This document shows, piece by piece, positions 1-8,118 of a DNA stretch of 59,567 nt. The position numbers and the translations under genes were made by a program. This stretch comes from Rickettsiales bacterium (GTDB lineage: Bacteria > Pseudomonadota > Alphaproteobacteria > Rickettsiales > UBA1997). Positions within the stretch are counted from its first letter, which is position 1. Every line of letters begins with the position of its first letter. Below the pieces are notes generated by a model. That model ran no database searches. It was given only the letters and a program-made list of their open reading frames with translations, and was not told the origin of the DNA. The stretch lies in NCBI GenBank assembly GCA_947425005.1, contig CANDYP010000001.1, positions 1-59,567 of the forward strand, written 5' to 3'.

Positions 1-22
1 TTTTTACCGTCCGCGAAGTGTT
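1..22. promoter_or_regulatory. Possible HipB-type operator upstream of nuoF
   Basis: The first 22 bases contain TTTTTACCGTCCGCGAAGTG, which agrees at 19 of 22 positions with the proximal hip operator at about 9611-9632 (TTTTTACCGTACGGGAAGTT). It lies about 40 bp upstream of the nuoF start. The window edge hides whatever lies further upstream, so neither symmetry nor a second site can be tested. This is inference from similarity only. Confidence 0.3.
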
Positions 23-59
23 TCCCTCCTCCTTCGAAATCCCCAAAAAAATTCAAAAA

Positions 60-1415
60 ATGCTCAAAGAACAGGACAAGATCTTTACCAATCTTTACGG
101 CTTTCAGTCGCCTAATTTAGACGCTGCAAAAAAAAGAGGAGACTGGTCTGAAACTAAAAAATTTCTTGATTCTGGTGCGGAATGGTTGATTCAGCAAATT
201 AAAGATTCTGGCCTGCGCGGCCGCGGTGGCGCTGGTTTTCCGACTGGCACTAAATGGTCTTTTGTGCCAAAAAAATCCGATCCAAATTTGAACCCTCTTG
301 CCACGCAACTTGCGACCGCGTCGCAAACGCGTGACCTCTCCCTAAACAGGGAGAAGGAAGGCAAGCCGCACTATTTAGTAATTAATGCTGACGAATCTGA
401 GCCGGGCACTTGCAAAGATCGCGACATCTTGCGTAACGATCCGCACAAACTTTTGGAAGGTTGTCTAATTGCCGCTCGCGCCATTAATGCCAACACTTGC
501 TACATCTACGTTCGTGGTGAATATTACAACGAAGCCGTCGCATTGCAGCGTGCAATCGACGAAGCTTACGACGCTAATTTAATCGGAAAAAATGCCTGCA
601 ATTCTGGTTGGGATTTAGACATCTTTGTGCATCGCGGCGCCGGTGCCTACATATGCGGAGAAGAAACCGCCTTGCTGGAAAGTTTGGAAGGAAATAAAGG
701 TCAACCCCGTCTGAAGCCGCCATTTCCGGCGCTTATCGGGCTTTACGGCTGTCCGACGGTAATTAATAATGTTGAATCAATCGCGGTCGTTCCGGAAATT
801 TTACGTCGCGGACCAGCGTGGTTTGCGGCTTTGGGGCGCGAAAGAAATACCGGCACTAAAGTTTTTTGTATTTCCGGTCACGTCAACAAACCCTGCAATG
901 TTGAAGAAGAAATGGGAATTCCTCTGCGCGAATTAATCGAAAAACATGCTGGCGGCGTGCGTGGCGGCTGGGATAATTTACTCGCAATAATTCCGGGCGG
1001 ATCGTCAGTTCCAATGCTTAACAAAGAAGTTTGCGACACGGTTTTAATGGATTTCGATTCACTGAAAGCGGCAGGCTCCGGCCTTGGTACCGCTGGCGTC
1101 ATCGTGATGGATAAATCGACTGACATCGTTGCTGCCATCGCTCGACTTTCGCATTTCTACAAACACGAATCTTGCGGACAATGCACGCCATGTCGCGAAG
1201 GCACGGGCTGGCTGATGCGCATCATGGATCGCATGATTGACGGCAGAGCTGAAATCAAAGAAATCGACAAGCTTTACGATTTAACTAAACAAATTGAAGG
1301 CCACACAATCTGCGCTTTGGGTGATGCCGCCGCCTGGCCGGTTCAAGGTTTAATCAAAAATTTCCGCGGGGAGATGGAGAAGAGGATTGAGAGGAATAAG
1401 GCGCATTCGAATTAA
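60..1415 (+). CDS. nuoF: NADH-quinone oxidoreductase subunit F (with in-frame insert)
   Basis: NuoF is the complex I subunit that binds NADH and FMN and carries the N3 [4Fe-4S] cluster at the cytoplasmic tip of the enzyme. Visible hallmarks are the Gly-rich FMN/NADH segment GLRGRGGAGFPTG near residue 53, NADESEPGTCKDRD, the GAGAYICGEETALLESLEG block, and the C-terminal cluster motif SCGQCTPCREG with a later Cys in HTICALGD. I start it at position 60 (MLKEQDKIFTNLYG), where family similarity begins, not at the upstream in-frame GTG at 18. Between KKSD and GKPHYLV there are about 26 residues (bases 282-359) that the family normally lacks. nuoE would be expected upstream, outside the window. A G-rich palindrome follows the stop codon. 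Confidence 0.95.
   Translation: MLKEQDKIFTNLYGFQSPNLDAAKKRGDWSETKKFLDSGAEWLIQQIKDSGLRGRGGAGFPTGTKWSFVPKKSDPNLNPLATQLATASQTRDLSLNREKEGKPHYLVINADESEPGTCKDRDILRNDPHKLLEGCLIAARAINANTCYIYVRGEYYNEAVALQRAIDEAYDANLIGKNACNSGWDLDIFVHRGAGAYICGEETALLESLEGNKGQPRLKPPFPALIGLYGCPTVINNVESIAVVPEILRRGPAWFAALGRERNTGTKVFCISGHVNKPCNVEEEMGIPLRELIEKHAGGVRGGWDNLLAIIPGGSSVPMLNKEVCDTVLMDFDSLKAAGSGLGTAGVIVMDKSTDIVAAIARLSHFYKHESCGQCTPCREGTGWLMRIMDRMIDGRAEIKEIDKLYDLTKQIEGHTICALGDAAAWPVQGLIKNFRGEMEKRIERNKAHSN
282..359. repeat. In-frame palindromic insert inside nuoF
   Basis: These 78 bases (26 codons) interrupt a conserved stretch of NuoF between KKSD and GKPHYLV without shifting the frame. They contain two hairpins: TTGCGAC-cgc-GTCGCAA at 310-326 and TCTCCCT-aaac-AGGGAGA at 337-354. 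The encoded peptide (rich in N, L, A, T, Q) resembles no NuoF segment I know. The size, hairpins and frame preservation recall Rickettsia palindromic elements, but no second copy of this sequence is seen in the window. Confidence 0.65.
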
Positions 1416-1435
1416 ATAAAATCTGAGTCAGTTCA

Positions 1436-1520
1436 AGAAACCCCCCTACCCCCCTTGTCAGGGGGGCTTGATCGAGCTCGGGTTAACGCCCCCCTGATAA
1501 GGGGGGTAGGGGGGTTTTTC
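1436..1520. repeat. G-rich palindromic element, copy 1
   Basis: Left arm CCCCCCTACCCCCC-TTGTCA-GGGGGG, asymmetric loop (cttgatcgagctcgggttaacg), then the mirrored right arm ending GGGGGGTAGGGGGG-TTTTT. It begins 21 nt after the nuoF stop and sits between co-directional nuoF and ispDF. The GC-rich stem followed by TTTTT would act as a strong intrinsic terminator on the plus strand. The flanks (CTGAGTC on the left, CACAAAC on the right) resemble the outer inverted ends seen in copies 3-5. Confidence 0.85.
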
Positions 1521-1561
1521 ATCCCCAGCACAAACTTCGCACAAACTAATCACTCCAACTC

Positions 1562-2758
1562 ATGCAAAAAATCGTCGCACTAATCACCGCCTGTGGTCGC
1601 GGAAATCGCTTCAATCGTGGCGAAGGAATTCCCAAGCAATATTTATCTCTTGCCGGCGTACCACTTTTGCGCCACTCGATCCTCGCATTCTTAAATCATC
1701 CCAAAATCGACGACGTGATTTGCGTGATTCATCCCGAAGACATGGGGATGTACGAAGAAGCGGTTGCTGGTCTTGATTTGTTAAATCCAGTCTACGGCGG
1801 CGACACTCGCCAAGCCTCGATTCGCCTCGGCCTAGAAGCTTTGCGCGAATATGCGCCCGACAAAGTTTTAATTCACGACGGCGTGCGTCCTTTTGTTTCT
1901 AAGCGCATCATCAACGGCATTTTGGAAAAATTAGAAACTCATCCGGCGGTGATTCCGGCGGTTGCAGTGGAAGACACGCTCAAAAAATATTCTGACGGAA
2001 AAATTGAATGGACCTTGGAGCGCGAAAATTTGTGGCGGGCTCAAACCCCGCAGGGCTTCATTTTCGAAGATATTTTAAATTCTCACATCGCGTTTAAAGA
2101 TTTACATTTTACCGACGATTCGTCGCTCAACGAATATGCGGGAATTCCGGTGGCGATTGTTCCGGGTTCGCAAAATAATTTTAAAATCACAACAGAAGAA
2201 GACTTTGAACGCGCTAAGCGCATGGTCTCGATGCTGATTAAAACTGTGAAAGAAGAAAATCGCTGCGGCACTGGTTTTGATGTTCACGCGTTTCGCGAGC
2301 GCAAGAAAGACGAAGATGATTCGATTCGCTTGTGCGGAGTTGACGTAAAATTCGACAAAAAAATTGTTGCTCATTCAGACGGTGACGTCGGCATTCACGC
2401 TGCCATTGACGCGCTTTTGGGTGCTATTGGCGCTGGCGACATCGGCGAACATTTTCCGCCTTCGGATTCAAAATGGAAAAATATCGACTCGCGCGAAATG
2501 CTAAAAATTATTCGCCATTTATTGATAAAAAAAGGTGCGACAGTTTTGAATCTTGACCTCACGGTGATTTGTGAAAAGCCAAAAATTTCTAAGTTGAAGG
2601 GCAAGATGGAAGAAGAGTTGGCAAGGGTTTTGGGAATCTCTGCAAGCCGCGTTAATGTGAAGGCTACAACTACCGAGAAGTTGGGGTTTCTGGGGCGCGA
2701 AGAGGGAATTGCCGCGCAAGCTGTGGCGTCGGTTTGGATGGCAGTGACCGAAGAATAA
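1562..2758 (+). CDS. ispDF: Bifunctional IspD/IspF isoprenoid enzyme
   Basis: This fusion catalyses two steps of the MEP isoprenoid pathway in the cytosol: CTP-dependent formation of CDP-methylerythritol (IspD) and cyclisation to MEcPP (IspF). Residues 1 to about 228 are the IspD nucleotidyltransferase (ITACGRGNRF replacing the usual AAGxGxR, GIPKQY, HDGVRPF, WRAQTPQGF, TDDSSLNEY). From about 237 on is IspF (GTGFDVHAF metal-binding start, HSDGDVGIHAAIDALLGA, GDIGEHFPPSD, KATTTEKLGFLGREEGIAAQA). The 398-aa length fits the fused form typical of alphaproteobacteria. There is no Shine-Dalgarno sequence before the ATG. The convergent acyltransferase gene ends 1 bp downstream. Confidence 0.95.
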   Translation: MQKIVALITACGRGNRFNRGEGIPKQYLSLAGVPLLRHSILAFLNHPKIDDVICVIHPEDMGMYEEAVAGLDLLNPVYGGDTRQASIRLGLEALREYAPDKVLIHDGVRPFVSKRIINGILEKLETHPAVIPAVAVEDTLKKYSDGKIEWTLERENLWRAQTPQGFIFEDILNSHIAFKDLHFTDDSSLNEYAGIPVAIVPGSQNNFKITTEEDFERAKRMVSMLIKTVKEENRCGTGFDVHAFRERKKDEDDSIRLCGVDVKFDKKIVAHSDGDVGIHAAIDALLGAIGAGDIGEHFPPSDSKWKNIDSREMLKIIRHLLIKKGATVLNLDLTVICEKPKISKLKGKMEEELARVLGISASRVNVKATTTEKLGFLGREEGIAAQAVASVWMAVTEE

Positions 2759-2759
2759 T

Positions 2760-3548
2760 TTATTTAGTGCGCGCCACTTCCAAAGATTTCTCCTGCAACC
2801 AATTCATCCTCTCTTCAATCGTAATTTTGAGCTGCTCCATCTCCTCCTTGTTCGCATCTTTCGCCACGTAAAATGGTTTTTCGTCCAAATAAAAACACAG
2901 AGTTGAAAAGGGCAGTGGGATTTTAAATTGGTCCCAAGTCTTGAGCTGCAAGAATTTCGAAGACGAACAAGATGCTGCCAAAATTCCTGCCTGAGCAATG
3001 CGCGCAATATTTACAATCTCACCATTAATTTTCTGATTAGGTCCGCGTGGCCCGTCGGGTGTGATGTTCAGCGAGTAGCCTTTTTTCAAGCCCTCGAAGA
3101 TTTTTTTGAAGCTGCCAATGTCGATGCCGCGTGAGGATTTGCGCCCATCGCGCGAAGATCCTAAAATCGAAATCAATCCGAACTTCTCCATTATTCTGCC
3201 CACGAAACGGCCGTCACCGTGGCGTGAAGCTAGTGTCATGTAGTTGCAATCGGGGTAAAGTTTTTTGGGCTCTTGCGTGACGAAAGGGGCGATCATCAAG
3301 CGATTGTGCCAAAAGACAATCAACAGCGGCAGCTTGTTTTTCGCGGCATCCAGCACCGAATTCTGATTAATAAAAATCCGACGACTGCTGTAAAAAACCA
3401 AATTCATGTAGCCCAAAAAAATCAAACAAAGCAGCTCTTGAAACAGCCAGCTGTACGTAATTTTCCGCAGCAATACTTTGAATTTGGTTTTGACGTCGTA
3501 CCATTCAAGGTCGGTCTGAACGCCAAATATTTTCCATTTTTTAGCCAT
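2760..3548 (-). CDS. Lysophospholipid acyltransferase-like protein (DUF374)
   Basis: A 262-aa protein of the DUF374 branch of the lysophospholipid acyltransferase superfamily, predicted to transfer an acyl chain to a lipid or lipid A precursor at the inner membrane. The sequence shows FWHNRLMIAP (in place of the HX4D-type block), SRHGDGRFVGRIMEKFG, LGSSRDGRKSSRGI, and the substrate motif NITPDGPRGP. An N-terminal hydrophobic stretch (LFQELLCLIFLGYMNLVFY) could anchor it. In other alphaproteobacteria this family often lies beside lipid A or KDO transferase genes, but none is adjacent here. The exact acceptor is not known. Confidence 0.8.
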   Translation of the reverse strand: MAKKWKIFGVQTDLEWYDVKTKFKVLLRKITYSWLFQELLCLIFLGYMNLVFYSSRRIFINQNSVLDAAKNKLPLLIVFWHNRLMIAPFVTQEPKKLYPDCNYMTLASRHGDGRFVGRIMEKFGLISILGSSRDGRKSSRGIDIGSFKKIFEGLKKGYSLNITPDGPRGPNQKINGEIVNIARIAQAGILAASCSSSKFLQLKTWDQFKIPLPFSTLCFYLDEKPFYVAKDANKEEMEQLKITIEERMNWLQEKSLEVARTK

Positions 3549-3614
3549 TTTTTAGAAAATCTAAAATAGTTGTTAGTTTTTTGAGCCCAACAGTATCAAC
3601 GATTAAAAGCGGCC

Positions 3615-3658
3615 CTTCTCCTAATCTTCTCCTAATCTTCTCCTAATCTTCTCCATTT
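3615..3658. repeat. 11-bp tandem repeat at 3' end of AlbA_2 gene
   Basis: Three perfect copies of the 11-mer CTTCTCCTAAT (3615-3625, 3626-3636, 3637-3647) are followed by a partial copy (CTTCTCCATTT). The stop codon of the minus-strand AlbA_2/ATPase gene (3632-3634) lies within the array, so a change in copy number would alter the C-terminus because 11 is not a multiple of 3. Confidence 0.85.
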
Positions 3659-5284
3659 AGGAGATCGAAATGTTCCGCAGTTTTTGATGGCCTTATCTTT
3701 CTTGGACATTTCTTGTAGCAGGTTATCTATTTTTTTCTTTTTTGCCTCAATGGATAAAATATCTGACAAATATCCCATTAAGATTTCGTCAATATCTTTG
3801 CGAGACATCTCTTTAAATTTATCTAAATATTCCAGCACCCACGCTTTGTACTGTTGCTTGGAAAATGCTCTATTTTTAATGTATTTTTCTTTTTGATTTG
3901 TGGCTGAGGCAATTTCAGCAGCGATAAAATAGCGGGGCTTTCTACCTTCAATTAAATTCTGCTTCTTAAGAATTTTAACATCTTCATTGCCTACGGGAAG
4001 ATTTTTTTGAATGCGATCAAGCAGAAGGGTCGTCGGAAAATCTAAATCTTTTTCCATTAAAATTTGCGAAAATCTCTCATCAATTATTTTGCCGTAAATT
4101 GTTACGGACACTTCTCTGTTATCAGTTCTGTAGTCAGGTGCCGGAAAAAATTTTCTAATTTGTGCTAGATAAATTTTGTTGATACCGCTGCCTTCGGTAT
4201 CAACAATGCCAAGCTCGCGCATTGCATCGGCTAGAAATTTATTGCGATATTTTTTTGGTGTTTTCGTGCCCTCGATGTAATCCTCTACCTTGCCCTCAAA
4301 AAAATCTCCGGCGTTTTCAAAAATTAAGCGGTCGGGTTTTTCGTTTAGTACTATTCTGTTGTTTTCAGTGTAGTCTTGATGAGCAATGCAGTTGTTCAGA
4401 GCTTCTAGAACCGCTTCGGAGTCGTATTTATCAACCGAGTCCGGATACAAGCTGTTATTGGTAAAAACTTTAACCTTGTTGTTTCTGATATCGTTCCAAG
4501 TGTCGTTCAGCGTTAAAAAAAAGGGAGGATGAAAAGTTTTCGAGGTGATTTCATTCGGAGCCAAATTCCATCCAACCAATCTGTGTATTATCTCTGCTTG
4601 CGACGGTATCAAAAAATTGGCTGATTCGGGCTTTCCCAATAAAATTAAGGACGTGCGTGTAATTTTACCGTCAATGGTAATGCGTGCCTTATCGAGTAAA
4701 AGCTGTTGATTTGTCAAATGAGTCAAATTCCTTCTCTTCTCTCTAATCTTGTCGCAAGCCTTATTTACAGCTTCTGGAGAGAGGTCTTCAAAAGAGGCCT
4801 CTTTAATAATTTGCGCTGACCAGTCTGTATCGGAGTTGTAAATTTTTTGTAAAAGATCGGAATATTTTTCATTTCTCAAATCAACGATATGGCTGTTGAT
4901 GCGGCCCCAAGACGTCTTGTTGTAAAGAACGGGCTCCCCCTTCGCAGCTGTAAATTTAAACAAAACAATCGGAGCTTCTTTGTAAGAAAAGCGATGGATT
5001 TCAAATTTTGTTTTGGGGCTGATATGTGTTCTGAAATGCAGCTCGAGAGGTTTCTTATTCTCTTCAAAAGTGAGTTTTGTTCCCTTGATGTTGTGGCTGA
5101 GATCCTCAATTCCAAATACCAGAAAGCCAAAGTCTTTATTGCGCAAGCAAGCCCCATTTGCTAAGGCGGAGAAATATTTTCCTAATTCGTCAAAGTCATA
5201 AAAACTTTGTTTGAATTCGGTAAATTCATTTTCCCCTTCCAGCAAAAGTTCTTCCAAAAGTTTTTGCAGTTCTGTTTCGGTCAT
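3632..5284 (-). CDS. AlbA_2-domain putative transcriptional regulator / ATP-binding protein
   Basis: A 550-aa accessory protein. The N-terminal third matches the Schlafen/AlbA_2 domain (EFKQSFYDFDELGKYFSALANGA, then GFLVFGIED). The middle carries a GHKL-type ATPase remnant (EALNNCIAHQDY, RLIFENAGDFFEG, and GSGINKIY after KFLADAMRELGIVDTEG). The C-terminus is helical and Lys-rich. Families with this arrangement are annotated as ATP-dependent DNA helicase RecG-related or transcriptional regulators; the real function is not established and some act in phage defence or stress. It sits alone between an acyltransferase and tal, with a tandem repeat at its 3' end, which fits a horizontally acquired gene. 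Confidence 0.75.
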   Translation of the reverse strand: MTETELQKLLEELLLEGENEFTEFKQSFYDFDELGKYFSALANGACLRNKDFGFLVFGIEDLSHNIKGTKLTFEENKKPLELHFRTHISPKTKFEIHRFSYKEAPIVLFKFTAAKGEPVLYNKTSWGRINSHIVDLRNEKYSDLLQKIYNSDTDWSAQIIKEASFEDLSPEAVNKACDKIREKRRNLTHLTNQQLLLDKARITIDGKITRTSLILLGKPESANFLIPSQAEIIHRLVGWNLAPNEITSKTFHPPFFLTLNDTWNDIRNNKVKVFTNNSLYPDSVDKYDSEAVLEALNNCIAHQDYTENNRIVLNEKPDRLIFENAGDFFEGKVEDYIEGTKTPKKYRNKFLADAMRELGIVDTEGSGINKIYLAQIRKFFPAPDYRTDNREVSVTIYGKIIDERFSQILMEKDLDFPTTLLLDRIQKNLPVGNEDVKILKKQNLIEGRKPRYFIAAEIASATNQKEKYIKNRAFSKQQYKAWVLEYLDKFKEMSRKDIDEILMGYLSDILSIEAKKKKIDNLLQEMSKKDKAIKNCGTFRSPKWRRLGED

Positions 5285-5305
5285 CTGGTGAAATGATGTT
5301 GGTTG

Positions 5306-5959
5306 CTAAATTTTTTGCCCAGTGCCGGCCCAATCTTTCACAAAAGTTTCGAGGCCTGAGGTGGTCAACGGGTGAGAGATTAATTGTTTGAGAACTTTGC
5401 CCGGGATGGTGGCGACGTCGGCGCCCATTCTGGCGGCGGCGGTGATGTGGATTGGGTTGCGGATGGAGGCCACTAGAACTTCGGTTTTAAATTCCGGGTA
5501 ATTGGAGTAGATGTCGCAGATTTCTTCGATCAACGCCATGCCGTCCTGACCAATATCATCAAGCCTTCCCACAAAAGGTGACACGAAAGTGGCGCCGGCT
5601 TTGGCGGCCAAAATTGCCTGAGCGGCAGAGAAGCAAAGTGTGACGTTGGTTTGAATTCCTTTGTCGGAAAAATATTTGCAGGCCTTTAATCCGTCGAGTG
5701 TCATCGGCAATTTGATGCAGACATTTTTGGCGATTTTGGCCAAGATTTCGCCTTCGCGAACCATTTCAGAGTAAGTGGTGGCAGCAACTTCGGCACTGAC
5801 TGGGCCGGAAACGATTTTACAAATTTCGGCAATCACTTCTTTAAAATCGCGACCGGATTTGGCGATTAAACTTGGATTGGTAGTAACGCCATCAAGAAGG
5901 CCAATGTCGGCGATTTCTTTGATTTCAGCAATTTCAGCAGAGTCGATGAAAAATTTCAT
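5306..5959 (-). CDS. tal: Transaldolase / fructose-6-phosphate aldolase family
   Basis: A 217-aa short-form transaldolase of the pentose phosphate pathway, which forms a Schiff base to move a dihydroxyacetone unit between sugar phosphates. Diagnostic blocks are MKFFIDSAEIAEI, GLLDGVTTNPSLI, VCIKLPMTLDGLKA (the Schiff-base Lys is in IKLP), GIQTNVTLCFSAAQAILAAKAGATFVSPFVGRLDD, and ASIRNPIHITAAARMGADVATIP. The length matches the TalC/FSA subgroup (about 215-220 aa), so fructose-6-phosphate aldolase activity cannot be excluded. The divergent priA gene starts 85 bp away. Confidence 0.92.
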   Translation of the reverse strand: MKFFIDSAEIAEIKEIADIGLLDGVTTNPSLIAKSGRDFKEVIAEICKIVSGPVSAEVAATTYSEMVREGEILAKIAKNVCIKLPMTLDGLKACKYFSDKGIQTNVTLCFSAAQAILAAKAGATFVSPFVGRLDDIGQDGMALIEEICDIYSNYPEFKTEVLVASIRNPIHITAAARMGADVATIPGKVLKQLISHPLTTSGLETFVKDWAGTGQKI

Positions 5960-6044
5960 AAAGTTTTTTGTTTGAATTTTGGAAGGAGGAGCTGTTGGGT
6001 GAGGGCCCTGAAATTAACCCTCCCGAATCTCTTAATCAACCTTC

Positions 6045-8090
6045 ATGTCGAAAATTTTTGCGCAAGTTTTGTTGCCATTGGCACTTGACGAGCCCTTCAC
6101 CTACAAGGCTGTGAGCGGGGTCGAAGAAGGTGATGTGGTACGCGTGGAATTTGGCAAAAAAGAAATTTGGGGAGTGGTGACTGCGGTTGGTTTTGATGCG
6201 CCGCAAAATTTTTCTGAAGCCAAAATCAAAAATATTTTAGAGACAAATTCGCGACTAAAATTCACTAAATCGCAGTTAAAGTTTATTGAGACTATTGCGA
6301 CGTACAACCTTGCTAGTCGTGGTTTGGTACTACGTGCTTTTATCGGAATTTTAAACTCGGATAAGGTCAAAAAAATTCCTGAAGCTTTGCAGCAAAAAGT
6401 TGCTCCGGAAAATTTTTCGCTAAAAAAATTATTGCCCAAGCAGCAAGAAATTTTTGATCAACTTGCGGTGATGATGACGGCGGAGCCCGTATCAGGTCAG
6501 TCCGTATTTCTTCTCGACGGAGTTACTGGCTCTGGCAAAACTGAAATTTATTTTGCGCTGATTGCCAAAATTTTAGCAAAGAGCGCGTCGGGGACTTCGC
6601 CCTCCACACTTGTCACCCCGCCGTATGACGTGGTCCATCGCGATGCGACACAAGTCCTTATCCTCCTCCCAGAAATTGCTCTCACCAGCCAATTGCTTCT
6701 GCGCTTCGAAGAGCAATTCGGTTTTAAACCCGCTCTCTGGCATTCCAAAATTTCTAAGAAAGAGAAGCGTGAAATTTTTTACGGTGTTGCGGAAGGGTCG
6801 GTTCGAGTCTTGATCGGCGCACGTTCGGCCCTGTTGCTTCCTTTCAAAAATCTGCGCTTAATCATCATTGATGAAGAGCACGATTCCTCTTTCAAACAAG
6901 AAGACGTCTTCAATTTTCACGCCCGTGACATGGCGATTGTTAAAGCGAAACTAGAAAATTTTCCGGTCGTTTTGTCGTCAGCAACGCCAGCGCTTGAGAC
7001 TTACGCCAATGCCGTTTCCGGCAAGTACCACCATTTTATTTTGGAGCAAAGATTTGGTCAAAAAAACGCCGTAGAATTGGTCGATTTGCGTCGCGAAAAA
7101 ATGCAATCGAACGAATTTATTTCGCAAAAATTACGCGAAGAAATGGCGCGAAATTTGGAGCGAGGTAAACAGAGTTTGCTTTTTCTCAATCGCCGCGGAT
7201 ACGCGCCAGTTACGCTTTGCAAGACATGTGGAAAAAAATATCAATGCGCCGATTGCGACTTTCATTTGGTGTTGCACAAGTCCAAACACAAGTTGGTTTG
7301 CCACCATTGCGGACATCAGGAAAAACTTTGCCACGAGTGCAAATTTTGTGGTGAGAAGGATGCGATTATTTCGGTCGGAGTCGGCGTGGAGAAGGTTGCG
7401 GAAGAGGTCGCCAGAATTTTTCCGGAAGTCAGAATCGCGCTGGTTACTAGCGACAATGTTAGCAGTTTTGACGACGTCGACAAACTGGTGTCGCAAATTT
7501 TAAATCGTGAAATTGACGTCATTATCGGCACGCAGATGATTGCCAAAGGCCACGATTTTCCTGATCTGACCTTGGTTGGAATCATTGATGCGGACTCGTC
7601 ACTTTATTCCTCCGAGCTGCGCGCTTTGGAGAAAACTTACCAAATGTTAACCCAGGTAATCGGCCGGGCAGGAAGGCGTGAGGAGCAAGGCCGAGTCTTG
7701 ATTCAGACCTACAATCCTGACAATTTTATTTTCGAGCAAATCATCAAAAGTGACAAAAAATCTTTTTACGAATTTGAAAGAAAAAATCGCGAGATGCTTG
7801 ACCTGCCGCCATTTTCAAGGCTTGCCAGATTTGAAATCAGCGCCTTCGCCGAAGCTGAAGCCAAAAATTTTGCCAAAAAATTAATCCAACATTTCCCTCT
7901 CAGCGACAAAATCGAAATCTACGGCCCCGCTCCAGCGGCACTTCAACGCCTAAAAAACCGCCACCATTTTTTTGTGAATCTGAAAGTGGAAAAAAAAGTA
8001 AACCTGCAAAAATTAATTTCCGACGTGATAAAAAGTTTGAAAATTCCAAACTCGGTGCGAGTTAGAATTGATGTCGATCCGGTGAGCTGA
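6045..8090 (+). CDS. priA: Primosomal protein N' / replication restart helicase (with in-frame insert)
   Basis: PriA recognises stalled forks and reloads the replicative helicase. The 681-aa protein has the N-terminal DNA-binding domain, Walker A VTGSGKTEIYF, Walker B IIIDEEHDSSFKQ (DEEH box), the helicase motif SSATPALETY, and a zinc-binding insertion with paired cysteines (CKTCGKKYQCADCDFHL, CHHCGHQEKLCHECKFCG). Helicase motifs V/VI follow (GTQMIAKGHDFPDLTLVG, QVIGRAGRREEQGRVLIQT). Between KILAK and QVLILLPEIALT there are about 23 extra residues (SASGTSPSTLVTPPYDVVHR...), encoded by bases 6582-6650. These match a palindromic repeat found elsewhere in the window. No Shine-Dalgarno sequence is seen. 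Confidence 0.95.
   Translation: MSKIFAQVLLPLALDEPFTYKAVSGVEEGDVVRVEFGKKEIWGVVTAVGFDAPQNFSEAKIKNILETNSRLKFTKSQLKFIETIATYNLASRGLVLRAFIGILNSDKVKKIPEALQQKVAPENFSLKKLLPKQQEIFDQLAVMMTAEPVSGQSVFLLDGVTGSGKTEIYFALIAKILAKSASGTSPSTLVTPPYDVVHRDATQVLILLPEIALTSQLLLRFEEQFGFKPALWHSKISKKEKREIFYGVAEGSVRVLIGARSALLLPFKNLRLIIIDEEHDSSFKQEDVFNFHARDMAIVKAKLENFPVVLSSATPALETYANAVSGKYHHFILEQRFGQKNAVELVDLRREKMQSNEFISQKLREEMARNLERGKQSLLFLNRRGYAPVTLCKTCGKKYQCADCDFHLVLHKSKHKLVCHHCGHQEKLCHECKFCGEKDAIISVGVGVEKVAEEVARIFPEVRIALVTSDNVSSFDDVDKLVSQILNREIDVIIGTQMIAKGHDFPDLTLVGIIDADSSLYSSELRALEKTYQMLTQVIGRAGRREEQGRVLIQTYNPDNFIFEQIIKSDKKSFYEFERKNREMLDLPPFSRLARFEISAFAEAEAKNFAKKLIQHFPLSDKIEIYGPAPAALQRLKNRHHFFVNLKVEKKVNLQKLISDVIKSLKIPNSVRVRIDVDPVS
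6582..6650. repeat. In-frame palindromic element inside priA
   Basis: About 69 bases (23 codons) lie between the conserved Walker A helix and the VLILLPEIALT strand of PriA. The core at 6611-6635, read on the minus strand (GACCACGTCATACGGCGGGG then TGACA), matches the intergenic palindrome at 17479-17503 at 21 of 25 positions and is also close to the one at 43266-43292. An outer stem ACTTGT...ACAAGT (6608-6613 with 6650-6655) and the self-complementary CATCGCGATG (6636-6645) add structure. Confidence 0.75.
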
Positions 8091-8093
8091 TGG

Positions 8094-8118
8094 GTGGAGG
8101 GGGTCTCGTCACAAACTC
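8094..8118. repeat. Relic of G-rich palindromic element (right end only)
   Basis: The sequence GGAGGGGGTCTCGTCACA followed by AACTC corresponds to the right end of the G-rich family (GGGGGGTTTCTCGTCACAGA then CTCAG in copy 4). It occupies the whole gap between the convergent stops of priA and hipA. The left arm and loop are missing. Confidence 0.5.
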
